This document shows, piece after piece, positions 7,901 to 16,251 of a stretch of DNA of 64,000 nt (position 1 is its first letter; every line of letters starts with the position of its first letter). The translations under genes were made by a program, and so were the position numbers. The stretch is from Sphingomonas chungangi (GTDB taxonomy: Bacteria > Pseudomonadota > Alphaproteobacteria > Sphingomonadales > Sphingomonadaceae): contig NZ_JACEIB010000003.1 in NCBI RefSeq assembly GCF_013778325.1, positions 372,001 through 436,000 of the forward strand, read 5' to 3'. The notes below the pieces were generated by a model. The model was not told the DNA's origin. It did not search any database and saw only the letters and a program-made list of their open reading frames with translations.

Positions 7901-8898
7901 ATGACCACCACTGTCTTGCCGAAGCTGTGCGCGTCGCGCAGGTGCAGCAGGGCCTCCTTGGCGTCCGCGAGCGGAAACGTCCGCTCGATCACCGGCTTGA
8001 TCCTGTGCTCCCCGGCGAACGCCAGCATGTCCCTGAAATCCTGCGGATCGCCCACCTGACTGCCGACGATGCTCGCGCTCTTCAGGAAGAGGTCGGTGGC
8101 GTTGAACTTGATCTCGTTGCCTGCCGTCGATCCGTAGATCACGATCCGCGCGCCGGGATTGATCGCGCGGATATAGTTGGGAAGGCTCGGGCTCGGCGCA
8201 CCGTCCAGCACGACGTCGATGCCGCCGGTCAGCTTGCCGATCTGTCGACGCCATTCCGGATCGGTGAACAGCAGGCCGCCCTTGGCCCCCATATCGTAGG
8301 CGCGCTTGAGGACCTCATCGCTCTCACCCGTCACATAGACGTTGGCGCCCTTGGCGACGGCGAAGGCGAGGCCGAAGGTCGCCACGCCACCGCCGACGCC
8401 GCTGATCAGTACGGTCTCGCCGGCCTTCAGCTGACCTTTGAACATCAGCGCCCGCCAGGATGTCAGCGCGGTCAGCGGCATCGCGCCCGCTTCCTCGAAG
8501 GACATGAAGGCAGGTTTCGGAGCGAGGTTTTCGACCGGCACGCAGACGTGCTCCGCAATGGTGCCGGGGAAGGGCATGCCCAGCAGGCCGAAATCCGCGG
8601 CGGGCGCGTGCCGATCGGCACCCCAATTGCGCGCGGGATAGAGGACGACCTCGTCGCCGACCTTCGCCCCCGTGACACCTTCGCCGACCTGATCGACGAT
8701 ACCCGCACCATCACAGCCCATGATGGTCGGCACAGTCATTCCCGGATATTGGCCGTGCACGATGAACAGTTCGCGATGGTTGAGCGAGCCGGCCTTGATG
8801 GCCACGCGCACTTCGCCAGGGCCCGCGGTCGGCGTGGGAACATCCTTGACCGAGACGCTGTCGAAGCCGTTGGCCTGTTCGAGATACAAAGCCTTCAT
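7897..8898 (-). CDS. Zinc-independent MDR / quinone-reductase-type alcohol dehydrogenase
   Basis: A 333-residue medium-chain dehydrogenase/reductase. The GroES-like N-terminus contains NHRELFIVHG and MGCDGAGIVDQVGEGV. The nucleotide motif GVGGGVATFG lies in the Rossmann domain and the C-terminus is typical (SFGKTVVV). The catalytic and structural zinc Cys clusters of alcohol dehydrogenases are not evident, so a quinone oxidoreductase or enoyl reductase-like activity is likely. AAGGAAGG precedes the start. It is first of a two-gene operon with the SDR, and has dyad site S5 80 nt upstream. Confidence 0.85.
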   Translation of the reverse strand: MKALYLEQANGFDSVSVKDVPTPTAGPGEVRVAIKAGSLNHRELFIVHGQYPGMTVPTIMGCDGAGIVDQVGEGVTGAKVGDEVVLYPARNWGADRHAPAADFGLLGMPFPGTIAEHVCVPVENLAPKPAFMSFEEAGAMPLTALTSWRALMFKGQLKAGETVLISGVGGGVATFGLAFAVAKGANVYVTGESDEVLKRAYDMGAKGGLLFTDPEWRRQIGKLTGGIDVVLDGAPSPSLPNYIRAINPGARIVIYGSTAGNEIKFNATDLFLKSASIVGSQVGDPQDFRDMLAFAGEHRIKPVIERTFPLADAKEALLHLRDAHSFGKTVVVM

Positions 8899-8978
8899 GA
8901 AAGCCTTCCTTGGTAGGCCGTTAGACGGCCGGAAACCCTGATTTTCGTCGTGAATGGCTGCTTACGGAGCGCGCGCAA

Positions 8979-8994
8979 CCTGTCAACGGGCAGG
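8979..8994. promoter_or_regulatory. CCTRYC-N4-GRYAGG site S5 (MDR/LAL divergent region)
   Basis: CCTGTCAACGGGCAGG matches the consensus exactly in both halves. It is 80 nt upstream of the MDR start (8898) and 137 nt upstream of the LAL regulator start (9132), so it could serve the MDR operon and autoregulation. Confidence 0.72.
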
Positions 8995-9131
8995 GGGGGA
9001 AGATGCAAGTTGGCATGACAGCCTATCGTGCGATAGGAAAACATATTGCGTTCTTGCCCAATTCCGTGAAACTATCTCTGCATTCAACAGAATCGCTCCA
9101 AAAAAGGGGCGACCAGGAGAGGTTGACGACC

Positions 9132-11828
9132 ATGGGCCTTGTTCCCACGACGATCGTGCCGCCGCGTTCCAGTCACATCATCGTCGCGCGCCCGACGCTC
9201 GATGCTTTTTTCGAGGCCATCGACCGGTCGCGGCTGACCATGGTCACTGCGCCTGCCGGCAGTGGCAAGACCACCGCCGCACTTTCGTGGTTCCATCGGC
9301 TGAAGGGGGCGGGCCGCCCGGGAATGTGGCTCGCGGTGCGTGCTGGCATTCGTGATCTGCCCTCCTTTCTGCTCGCGTTCCGGTCGGCGGGCGTCGAGGC
9401 TGGCCTTCCCTGGCAGGACCTCGATCCGCACGGCCCTGACGATGCCTGGCTCGCGGCGCTGGCGGAAGCCCGGGCCGGGGATGCGCGTCCCGTCCTCGTG
9501 ATCGATGATGCGCAGCTGTTGCCGCCCGTGGCGATTGAGTTCCTTGCCCAGGCCGTCGCCAGCGCACGTGATGCCGTGACGATGATCATCGTCTCGCGGG
9601 GGGCTTTGGCGATCCCGGTCGCTCGCACCCGGGCGTTGGGCTTTCTCGTCGAGGTTGGCGCCGCCGACTTGCGCTTCGATCGTCAGGAAGCGATCGAGCT
9701 GGTGTCCCGCACGGTCGGTGCGCCGCTCGATGCCCAAGAGATGCAGCAGATCATCGAGGATGCACACGGCTGGGCATCCGGGCTGGTGATCGCGGGAGAA
9801 CTGTATCGACGCGACGCCATGCGAGGTTCCGCATGGAAGCCGCTGCTCGGTAACCTATGCTCCGAATTCACCAGCTATTTTCACGAGGAGGTGCTCAGCC
9901 TCCAGACTCCGGCGATCCGCGATTTCCTCGTCAACACGAGCATCTTGGCCGAACTTACCGCGCCTGCCTGCGCTGCCGTGACCGACGACGACGATGCCCG
10001 CGCCATGCTGGACGATGTGTACCGCGCCGGGCTGTTCCTCAACGCGATCGACGAAGAGCGCAGCCGCTATGCCTATCATCCGCTGTTCAAGGAGATGGTG
10101 CTGGGCCGGCTCGCCGAAAGGGCACCCGCGCGCGCGGCCGAGTTGCATCGCAGGGCGAGCCGTTATTTCGCCGGCCAAGGTGATAATCTGACGGCGCTCC
10201 ACCATGCGCAGGCGAGCGCCGACAAGGATTTTCTGGCCGATCAGCTCGATGCCGTCGCCAACGATCTTATCTATACGGGTTACCTGTACCGCATCGAGGA
10301 ACTGAGCGCCGATATCCCCTGGTCCGTGATGCGCAGTCGCCCGACGCTCCTGCTCGCGCTCGCGTGGCGGCGTATCCGGCGGCTCTCCTTTGCCTCTGCC
10401 TCGCGCCTGCTGGATGCTGCGGTCGCCGTGCGTGACGAAAGGCTCGTCGAAGGCTTGTTGGACGCGCATGCGGCCGAGACGTTCGATCTGCTGTTGCGCC
10501 ATCGCCGGCTCATGCTTGAGGCGGCGCGGGACAATATGGCCGCGATCGAACAGGACGCCGAGCAGTTGCTCTACGATCTGGGCGACGAGCACCCCTATCT
10601 CAGCTGCACGCTGCTGGCGCAGCTTATGGCGGCCCGACGTGAGCTTTATCACTTCCAGGACATCCTGAAGCTGGAAGCGGAGACACGCCGCGCGTTGGAT
10701 CGTGCGAACACGCGCTTCGCCGCGATCGCGCTGAAATCGTCGATCGCGCCGACGCTGATGGCGCGCGGTAACACCGCCGTCGCGCGCCGCTGTCTCGATG
10801 AGGCATTTGCAGCGGCGCAGCAGCGCGACGATCTCGGCTTTGGCCTTGCCGCTCTGCCTGCCCTGCCGCTGGCGGAGCTGCTCTACGAAGCCGGCGAGCT
10901 GGATCAGGCGAGTGAGTTGGTGGAGCGCTATCTGCCGGCGGTGCGGCAATGGGGCTTCGTCGATCAGCTGGCATCCGGATTCCTGGTGCGCGCAAAGCTG
11001 GCATTCGCCCGCGGGGATACGAACGCGGCGCTCGTGGGGCTTGACGAGGCGCATCTCATCGCGATCGAATGCGGATTGGACCGGCTGCGTGCTTTTGTCG
11101 TCGCCGAGCAGGTTCGCATTTTCATCAAGAGCGGCCAGCTTTCGGAAGCAGAGGCCGCGATGGTGGCAGGCGATGTCGGCACGGACTGCGAGCCCGTGCC
11201 GACGCTCAATCCCACCAGGCAGAACGAGAGTGTCGCGATCGCGTGGATCCGCATCGAGATGCAGCGACATCGCCTGGTGCGCGCACGGAAGGTCGCGTCG
11301 CGCTGGCTCGATTTGCTGAAGCGGACGGGCGCGATCCGGTCAGCAGTCACCTTCGAATTGCTGCTCGCAGAGATTTCCGTGTTGCAGGGCAATCGTTCCA
11401 AAGCTCGCAGAGCCGTTCGCTCGGCGGTCGAAATGGCCGAATCGGCGGGCTGGGTCCGACTGTTCCTGGACGAGGGCGAAGTGATCTCCTCCCTATTGTC
11501 GGAGGCCTACGCTCATGGGCCATTGCTTGACACGCCGGCCGACAAATTCGCCGCTCGTCTCGTCTCCCTTGTCAACGGTGGCCCTGCGGTTGGCGCGGAG
11601 GAAGAGGAGGATGACGAGAGCTTCGGCCTCTCCAGCCGCCTCGCCAACCGTGAGATCGACATTCTCACCATGGTCGGCGGTGGCTTGCGCAATCGGGAAA
11701 TCGGCGAACGCCTCGGTCTCACCGAAGGCACCGTCAAATGGTACATGCAGCAGATCTACGACAAGCTTGGGGTTCGGCGACGGCCCCAGGCTGTGTTGCG
11801 CGCGAGGCAGTTCGGGCTGTTGGCCTGA
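9132..11828 (+). CDS. LAL-type LuxR family regulator (ATPase plus LuxR HTH)
   Basis: An 898-residue MalT-like regulator. An N-terminal STAND-type ATPase carries Walker A (APAGSGKTT, near 40-48) and a Walker B-like LVIDDAQLL. A long helical, TPR-like middle follows, and the C-terminal LuxR/GerE HTH includes LANREIDIL and LTEGTVKWYMQQIYDKLGVRRR. Proteins of this type bind an inducer and ATP, oligomerise and activate catabolic promoters. ATG 9132 is preferred over in-frame ATG 9003 because the intervening codons are AT-rich at third positions and carry no domain. It is the best candidate to bind the CCTRYC-N4-GRYAGG sites, one of which lies in its own upstream region. Confidence 0.9.
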   Translation: MGLVPTTIVPPRSSHIIVARPTLDAFFEAIDRSRLTMVTAPAGSGKTTAALSWFHRLKGAGRPGMWLAVRAGIRDLPSFLLAFRSAGVEAGLPWQDLDPHGPDDAWLAALAEARAGDARPVLVIDDAQLLPPVAIEFLAQAVASARDAVTMIIVSRGALAIPVARTRALGFLVEVGAADLRFDRQEAIELVSRTVGAPLDAQEMQQIIEDAHGWASGLVIAGELYRRDAMRGSAWKPLLGNLCSEFTSYFHEEVLSLQTPAIRDFLVNTSILAELTAPACAAVTDDDDARAMLDDVYRAGLFLNAIDEERSRYAYHPLFKEMVLGRLAERAPARAAELHRRASRYFAGQGDNLTALHHAQASADKDFLADQLDAVANDLIYTGYLYRIEELSADIPWSVMRSRPTLLLALAWRRIRRLSFASASRLLDAAVAVRDERLVEGLLDAHAAETFDLLLRHRRLMLEAARDNMAAIEQDAEQLLYDLGDEHPYLSCTLLAQLMAARRELYHFQDILKLEAETRRALDRANTRFAAIALKSSIAPTLMARGNTAVARRCLDEAFAAAQQRDDLGFGLAALPALPLAELLYEAGELDQASELVERYLPAVRQWGFVDQLASGFLVRAKLAFARGDTNAALVGLDEAHLIAIECGLDRLRAFVVAEQVRIFIKSGQLSEAEAAMVAGDVGTDCEPVPTLNPTRQNESVAIAWIRIEMQRHRLVRARKVASRWLDLLKRTGAIRSAVTFELLLAEISVLQGNRSKARRAVRSAVEMAESAGWVRLFLDEGEVISSLLSEAYAHGPLLDTPADKFAARLVSLVNGGPAVGAEEEEDDESFGLSSRLANREIDILTMVGGGLRNREIGERLGLTEGTVKWYMQQIYDKLGVRRRPQAVLRARQFGLLA

Positions 11829-11867
11829 GGCTGGCCTTCCAGTCCCGTTCGGCCGATCCGTGTGAAC

Positions 11868-11883
11868 CTACCGCAGGTCAGGT
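11868..11883. promoter_or_regulatory. CCTRYC-N4-GRYAGG site S6 (BKACE operon)
   Basis: CCTACCGCAGGTCAGG has an exact left half and one mismatch on the right. It lies 71 nt upstream of the BKACE start at 11955. Confidence 0.65.
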
Positions 11884-11954
11884 CCACGCAGCGCCGGAGC
11901 TTGCCACGTCCAGCTTCGCGCGGCGTTCCGCTCCGGAGATAAGGCAGGGATTTC

Positions 11955-12887
11955 ATGGCAAAAGGCAAGGTCATCATAAGTTGCGCCGTCACCGGCGCGA
12001 TCCACACCCCATCCATGTCGCCCTACCTGCCGGTCACGGCCGAAGAAATCGCCGAATCCGCGATCGGCGCGGCGGAGGCGGGCGCCGCGATCATCCATCT
12101 CCACGCGCGCAACCCGATCGATGGCCGGCCGGATCAGAATCCGGATCTGTTCGAGCCCTTCCTAAAGGTCATCAAGCAACGCAGCGACGCGGTGATCAAC
12201 CTCACCACCGGCGGCCATCCCTCGATGCCGGTCGAGGAGCGGATTCGGCCCGCGCAAACCTTTGCGCCAGAGGTTGCCTCGCTCAACATGGGCACGATGG
12301 GCTTCGGCCTGTTCCCGATGCTCGACCGCTTCAAGGAGTTCAAGCATGCCTGGGAGCCGGCCGCGCTCGAGGCCTCGCGCGATCTGGTGTTCAAGAACAC
12401 CTATGCCGATATCGAGAAGCTGCTCGGCATCCTCTCGCCGCTCGGCACGCGCTTCGAGTTCGAGTGCTACGACACCAGCCATCTCTACAACCTAAAGTAC
12501 TTTCTGGATCGAGGCCTGGTGAAGGCGCCGTTGTTCATCCAGACGTGCTTCGGCATCCTCGGTGGCATCGGCAGCCATCCGGATGACATCATGCACATGA
12601 AGCGGACGGCGGACCGCTTGTTCGGCGATCAATATGAATGGTCTGTGCTGGGCGCGGGCGCGCGCCAGCTGAGCGTGGTCGCGATGGCCGCTTCGATGGG
12701 CGGCAATGTCCGCGTCGGGCTGGAAGACTCCCTGTGGGCCGGCCGGGGCAAGCTTGCCGAAACCAACGCGCAGCAGGTGACGCTGGCACGGCAGATTCTC
12801 GAAGGCATGGGACTGGAGATCGCGACGCCCGAGGAAGCGCGAGCGATCCTCGACCTGAAGGGCGCTGACCGGACCAATATCCGATGA
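11955..12887 (+). CDS. Beta-keto acid cleavage enzyme (BKACE, DUF849)
   Basis: A 310-residue DUF849 protein. The zinc-binding HxH is IIHLHARNP (His48, His50) and the further ligand Glu257 lies in VGLEDSLW, as in the 3-keto-5-aminohexanoate cleavage enzyme Kce. The family condenses a beta-keto acid with acetyl-CoA to give acetoacetate and a new acyl-CoA; substrate scope varies widely. It overlaps the next gene by ATGA (12884-12887), so it is coupled to a CaiB/racemase-like protein. In this island it may shorten a beta-keto acid produced by the SDRs. Its promoter holds site S6. Confidence 0.9.
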   Translation: MAKGKVIISCAVTGAIHTPSMSPYLPVTAEEIAESAIGAAEAGAAIIHLHARNPIDGRPDQNPDLFEPFLKVIKQRSDAVINLTTGGHPSMPVEERIRPAQTFAPEVASLNMGTMGFGLFPMLDRFKEFKHAWEPAALEASRDLVFKNTYADIEKLLGILSPLGTRFEFECYDTSHLYNLKYFLDRGLVKAPLFIQTCFGILGGIGSHPDDIMHMKRTADRLFGDQYEWSVLGAGARQLSVVAMAASMGGNVRVGLEDSLWAGRGKLAETNAQQVTLARQILEGMGLEIATPEEARAILDLKGADRTNIR

Positions 12888-13993
12888 CGGAGCGCGGCGG
12901 GCCGCTCGCGGGCGTCCGTATGGTCGAGATCGACGCGATCGGTCCGGTTCCGCTGGCCGCCATGCTGCTCGCCGACATGGGCGCCGACATCATTCGCATC
13001 GCCCGCCCGCCGAGTGCAGGCGTCGGCGCGTGGGACGATGTCGGTGGCGACGTGCTCCACCGCAGCCGGGGCGTCGCCTATCTCAATCTCAAGGATCCCG
13101 GCGATCGGGACCAGCTGTTGGCGCTGGTCGGTGCGGCGGACGCGCTGATCGAGGGCTATCGCCCGGGCGTGATGGAGCGCCTCGGTATTGGGCCAGACGC
13201 CTGCCTTGCGCGCAACCCCCGTCTCGTCTTCGGGCGGATGACCGGGTGGGGCCAGGACGGGCCGATGGCGCTGCGCGCGGGGCACGATATCAACTATCTG
13301 TCGATCACCGGCGCGCTGCATGCCATGGGGGACGGCAAGAGCCCGCCGCCCGTCCCGCTCAATCTGGTCGGTGACTATGGCGGCGGCGCCATGTTCCTGA
13401 TCGCGGGCCTGCTCGCGGCCCTGCTCTCTGCGAAGGTGACGGGCAGGGGCCAGGTCGTCGATGCCTGCATAACCGACGGCGTGCCGTCGCTCATGAGCCT
13501 GTTCTACGCCTGGGAGCCGAAGGGGCTCTGGCGCGATGCTCCGGCGTCCAATCTGCTCGATGGCGCGGCGCCCTTCTATCGCTGCTATCGCTGCGCGGAT
13601 GGCAAGGACGTCGCGGTTGGCTGCCTGGAACCGCAATTCTTTGCTCAGATGATCAAAGGACTCGGCCTCGAGGATCGCAGCTACGATCAGAACGACCGGG
13701 CCGGCTGGGCGGCGATGGAGGTCGACTTTGCGAGTGCCTTCGCGAAGCAGCCGCGCGATCACTGGGCGGCGCTGTTCGCCGGGACGGACGCCTGTGTATC
13801 GCCCGTCCTTTCGATGGCGGAGGCGCCCGATCATCCCCATAACCGGGCACGGGGCTCGTTCATCTGTCGCGGCGCGATCGCACAACCCGCCGCGGCACCG
13901 CGCATGACCGGGACGCCTCCCGCCATCTCCGAGCCTTACGAAACGGGCGTCGAGCAGGTGATCGCGCGCTGGTCTGCCGGCCGGGCGACGTGA
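12884..13993 (+). CDS. CaiB/BaiF CoA-transferase family, alpha-methylacyl-CoA racemase-like
   Basis: A 369-residue class III CoA-transferase-fold protein. The racemase-specific blocks are present: RAGHDINYLSITG with His134 and LNLVGDYGGGAM with Asp164. The His-Asp spacing of 30 residues equals that of the His126/Asp156 pair in mycobacterial MCR. This favours alpha-methylacyl-CoA racemase over CoA transfer. Racemisation of a 2-methyl branched acyl-CoA is needed before beta-oxidation of isoprenoid or sterol side chains. Its start overlaps the BKACE stop, so the two are coexpressed. Confidence 0.82.
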   Translation: MTERGGPLAGVRMVEIDAIGPVPLAAMLLADMGADIIRIARPPSAGVGAWDDVGGDVLHRSRGVAYLNLKDPGDRDQLLALVGAADALIEGYRPGVMERLGIGPDACLARNPRLVFGRMTGWGQDGPMALRAGHDINYLSITGALHAMGDGKSPPPVPLNLVGDYGGGAMFLIAGLLAALLSAKVTGRGQVVDACITDGVPSLMSLFYAWEPKGLWRDAPASNLLDGAAPFYRCYRCADGKDVAVGCLEPQFFAQMIKGLGLEDRSYDQNDRAGWAAMEVDFASAFAKQPRDHWAALFAGTDACVSPVLSMAEAPDHPHNRARGSFICRGAIAQPAAAPRMTGTPPAISEPYETGVEQVIARWSAGRAT

Positions 13994-14007
13994 TCGACGC
14001 CGCAGCG

Positions 14008-14023
14008 CCCACCCGATGATAGG
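14008..14023. promoter_or_regulatory. CCTRYC-N4-GRYAGG site S7 (flavin reductase operon)
   Basis: CCCACCCGATGATAGG has one mismatch on the left and an exact right half. It lies 63 nt upstream of the start at 14087. Confidence 0.62.
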
Positions 14024-14086
14024 CCCTTCAACAATGGCGGCACGCTATCGCGACGGGACGAGGGAAGGTCTTACGGGTGACTATCG

Positions 14087-14608
14087 ATGGGTGAGGCGGA
14101 CGGCGTAGCGATGGGGGTGGCGGAGATTGCGGCGGGTCTCAAATCGGCGATGCGCCGCATGCCAGGCGCCGTAGCGCTCATCAGCACGATCGATCCGGAG
14201 ACGGGTCAGCCGGCCGGGCTGGCCGCATCCGCAGTGATCCCCGTGTCGATGGAGCCGCCGTCGATGCTCATATCGATCAATCGCAATGCGAGCGCGCATG
14301 CGGCGATCGAGCGGGCCGGTAAGTTCTGCGTGAATCTGCTCGGCACCGAGCAGACGGCTCTTGTCGGACTGTTTTCCAGCAGCGATATGCGCGAAAGGCG
14401 CTTTTCCGGCCCGGAATGGCTGCGATCGGGCGACTTGCCGTATCTCGCGGGCGCCTGTTCAAATCTCTTCTGCACGATCAGCAAGACCCTTCTGTTCGGC
14501 ACGCACGAGCTTTTCGTGGGCGAAGTGTTCGAGGTGATCTCCGGCGGCGACAGCGGCGATCCCCTCGGCTGGATCGAGGGCGGTTTCGCGCGCCTCGGCC
14601 CGCTTTAG
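14087..14608 (+). CDS. Flavin reductase-like (HpaC/DIM6-NTAB) protein
   Basis: A 173-residue protein of the FMN-binding split-barrel flavin reductase family: MRRMPGAVALIST near the N-terminus, GLAASAVIPVSMEPP, then RAGKFCVNLL. Such proteins supply reduced FMN or FAD to two-component monooxygenases. The luciferase-like proteins at 33859 and 61474 are possible recipients. An internal ATG at 14111 is an alternative start. It is the first gene of an operon with the GMC oxidoreductase and aldehyde dehydrogenase, 29 nt upstream of the former. Confidence 0.85.
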   Translation: MGEADGVAMGVAEIAAGLKSAMRRMPGAVALISTIDPETGQPAGLAASAVIPVSMEPPSMLISINRNASAHAAIERAGKFCVNLLGTEQTALVGLFSSSDMRERRFSGPEWLRSGDLPYLAGACSNLFCTISKTLLFGTHELFVGEVFEVISGGDSGDPLGWIEGGFARLGPL

Positions 14609-14637
14609 CAGACCGGCAATCGGTATCGGGACAAGGC

Positions 14638-16239
14638 ATGCGCGACGCATACGACTATATCATCGTGGGGGCCGGTTCGTCGGGCTGCGTGCTGGCGAAC
14701 CGCCTGTCCGAGGATCCGGCGACCACGGTGCTGCTGCTCGAGAGCGGGCCTGACGACACCAGCCCGCTCGTCCATATGCCACGCGGCATCGGCAAGCTGC
14801 TCGCGCCCGGCAATCCCCACGTATGGGACTATCAGGTTTCCCCTGGCGGCAACGCGCCGGCGGAGACATGGCTGAAGGGCCGCGCCGTGGGCGGCTCGAG
14901 CTCGATCAACGGCATGGTCTATGTCCGCGGCGCGCCGCGCGACTACGACCATTGGGAGGAACTCGGCTGCGACGGCTGGGGATGGTCCGAGATGGGGCGC
15001 CGCTTCGTCGAGCTCGAGGATCATCCGCTCGGCGCGGGCGAGTGGCGCGGGACGGGCGGCCCGCTCAAGATCACCATCCATCCTTCGGGCAACCCGCTGT
15101 GCGAGGCGGTGCTCGATGCCGCGGAGGAGATCGGCACGCCGCGCGTTGCCGACGAGAATGATGTCGCCACCGTTCGGGACGGCGGAATGGCGTATCAGCC
15201 GACCACGACCTACCGTGGCAAGCGTTTCAGTGCCGCGCGCGCCTTCCTCACGCCGGTGCGCAACCGGCCCAATCTCGACGTGCTGCCCGAGACCGACGTG
15301 CTGCGCGTGGAGATCACCGATCGCATCGCGACCGGCGTGGCGATCCGCAACAAGAGCGGCATGCGCTCCGTATCGGCGCGGCGCGAGGTCATTCTCGCGG
15401 CCGGCGCGATACAGTCGCCCAAGCTGCTCCAGTTGTCGGGGATCGGGCCGGCGGCGCTGCTGAGTTCGCTTGGCGTTCCGGTCGTCTTCGATTCGCCGAA
15501 CGTGGGCCGCAACCTTCGCGAGCACCGCTATCTTTCGACGCAATACCAGGTGAAGGGCGCAAGCCTGAACTCCAGCTTCCAGGGGCTTGGCCTGCTGCGT
15601 TCGGTGCTGGCCTATTTCCTGCGATCGAAGGGCCCGCTGACCCACAGCGCGCACGAGGTCGGCGGCTTCGTGAAGACGAGGCCGGGCCTCGATCACACCG
15701 ACGCGCAGATCGGCATGGGCCTCTATTCGATCAACGCGACACCTAAGGGGGTTGCCATCGACAGTTTCCCGGGCCTCACCATCCTCGGCTATTTCGCTCG
15801 TCCCGAGAGCCAGGGCGAGCTGCGCATCCAGTCCGCCGACCCGGACGCCAAACCCTATATCGATGCCAACCACTTCTCCGCCGAGATCGACCGGGTCTCG
15901 GCCGTCTCGCTGTTCCGCTGGCTGCGCAGGCTCGGCGAGGCACCCGCGCTGGCGAAGTGGATCGTTCGCGAGACGCTGCCCGGCCCCTCGATCCGGACCG
16001 ACGAGGACGTCCTCGCCCATCTGACGTCGCTGGGCGGCACGTCCTTCCATATCTGCGGCACCGCGCGGATGGGATCGGACGCCGAATCCGTGCTCGATCC
16101 CCAATTGCGCGTGCGCGGCGTGGATCGCCTGCGGGTGGTCGATACCTCGATCATGCCGACGATCGTTTCCGGAAACACCAATGCGCCGGCGATGGCGATC
16201 GGGCTGCGCGCGGCAGACCTGATCCGCTTTGGCCGATAA
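14638..16239 (+). CDS. GMC-family oxidoreductase (choline dehydrogenase-like)
   Basis: A 533-residue FAD enzyme: dinucleotide motif GAGSSG (11-16), ATTVLLLESG at the end of the second strand, GMC signature around GGSSSINGMVYVRG, and the second signature GAIQSPKLLQLSGIGP. The catalytic His lies in HICGTARMGSD (about 471) and the C-terminal Asn in SGNTNAP (about 515). It oxidises a primary or secondary alcohol, passing electrons to a quinone or oxygen. The ATG at 14638 is chosen because the FAD motif begins just after it; the frame extends upstream into the flavin reductase gene. The aldehyde dehydrogenase directly downstream suggests an alcohol-aldehyde-acid sequence. Confidence 0.92.
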   Translation: MRDAYDYIIVGAGSSGCVLANRLSEDPATTVLLLESGPDDTSPLVHMPRGIGKLLAPGNPHVWDYQVSPGGNAPAETWLKGRAVGGSSSINGMVYVRGAPRDYDHWEELGCDGWGWSEMGRRFVELEDHPLGAGEWRGTGGPLKITIHPSGNPLCEAVLDAAEEIGTPRVADENDVATVRDGGMAYQPTTTYRGKRFSAARAFLTPVRNRPNLDVLPETDVLRVEITDRIATGVAIRNKSGMRSVSARREVILAAGAIQSPKLLQLSGIGPAALLSSLGVPVVFDSPNVGRNLREHRYLSTQYQVKGASLNSSFQGLGLLRSVLAYFLRSKGPLTHSAHEVGGFVKTRPGLDHTDAQIGMGLYSINATPKGVAIDSFPGLTILGYFARPESQGELRIQSADPDAKPYIDANHFSAEIDRVSAVSLFRWLRRLGEAPALAKWIVRETLPGPSIRTDEDVLAHLTSLGGTSFHICGTARMGSDAESVLDPQLRVRGVDRLRVVDTSIMPTIVSGNTNAPAMAIGLRAADLIRFGR

Positions 16240-16251
16240 AGGACCAATATC

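Noticed and set aside
8916-8930. GGCCGT-TAG-ACGGCC inverted repeat, preceded by GGTAGG, just before the MDR start.
   Set aside because: It is in the leader region and not in the usual dyad position, and 6-bp GC-rich inverted repeats are common in this DNA.
9003-9131. ATG 9003 as the start of the LAL regulator.
   Set aside because: The 43 extra codons are AT-rich at third positions and show no domain; ATG 9132 begins just before the ATPase region.
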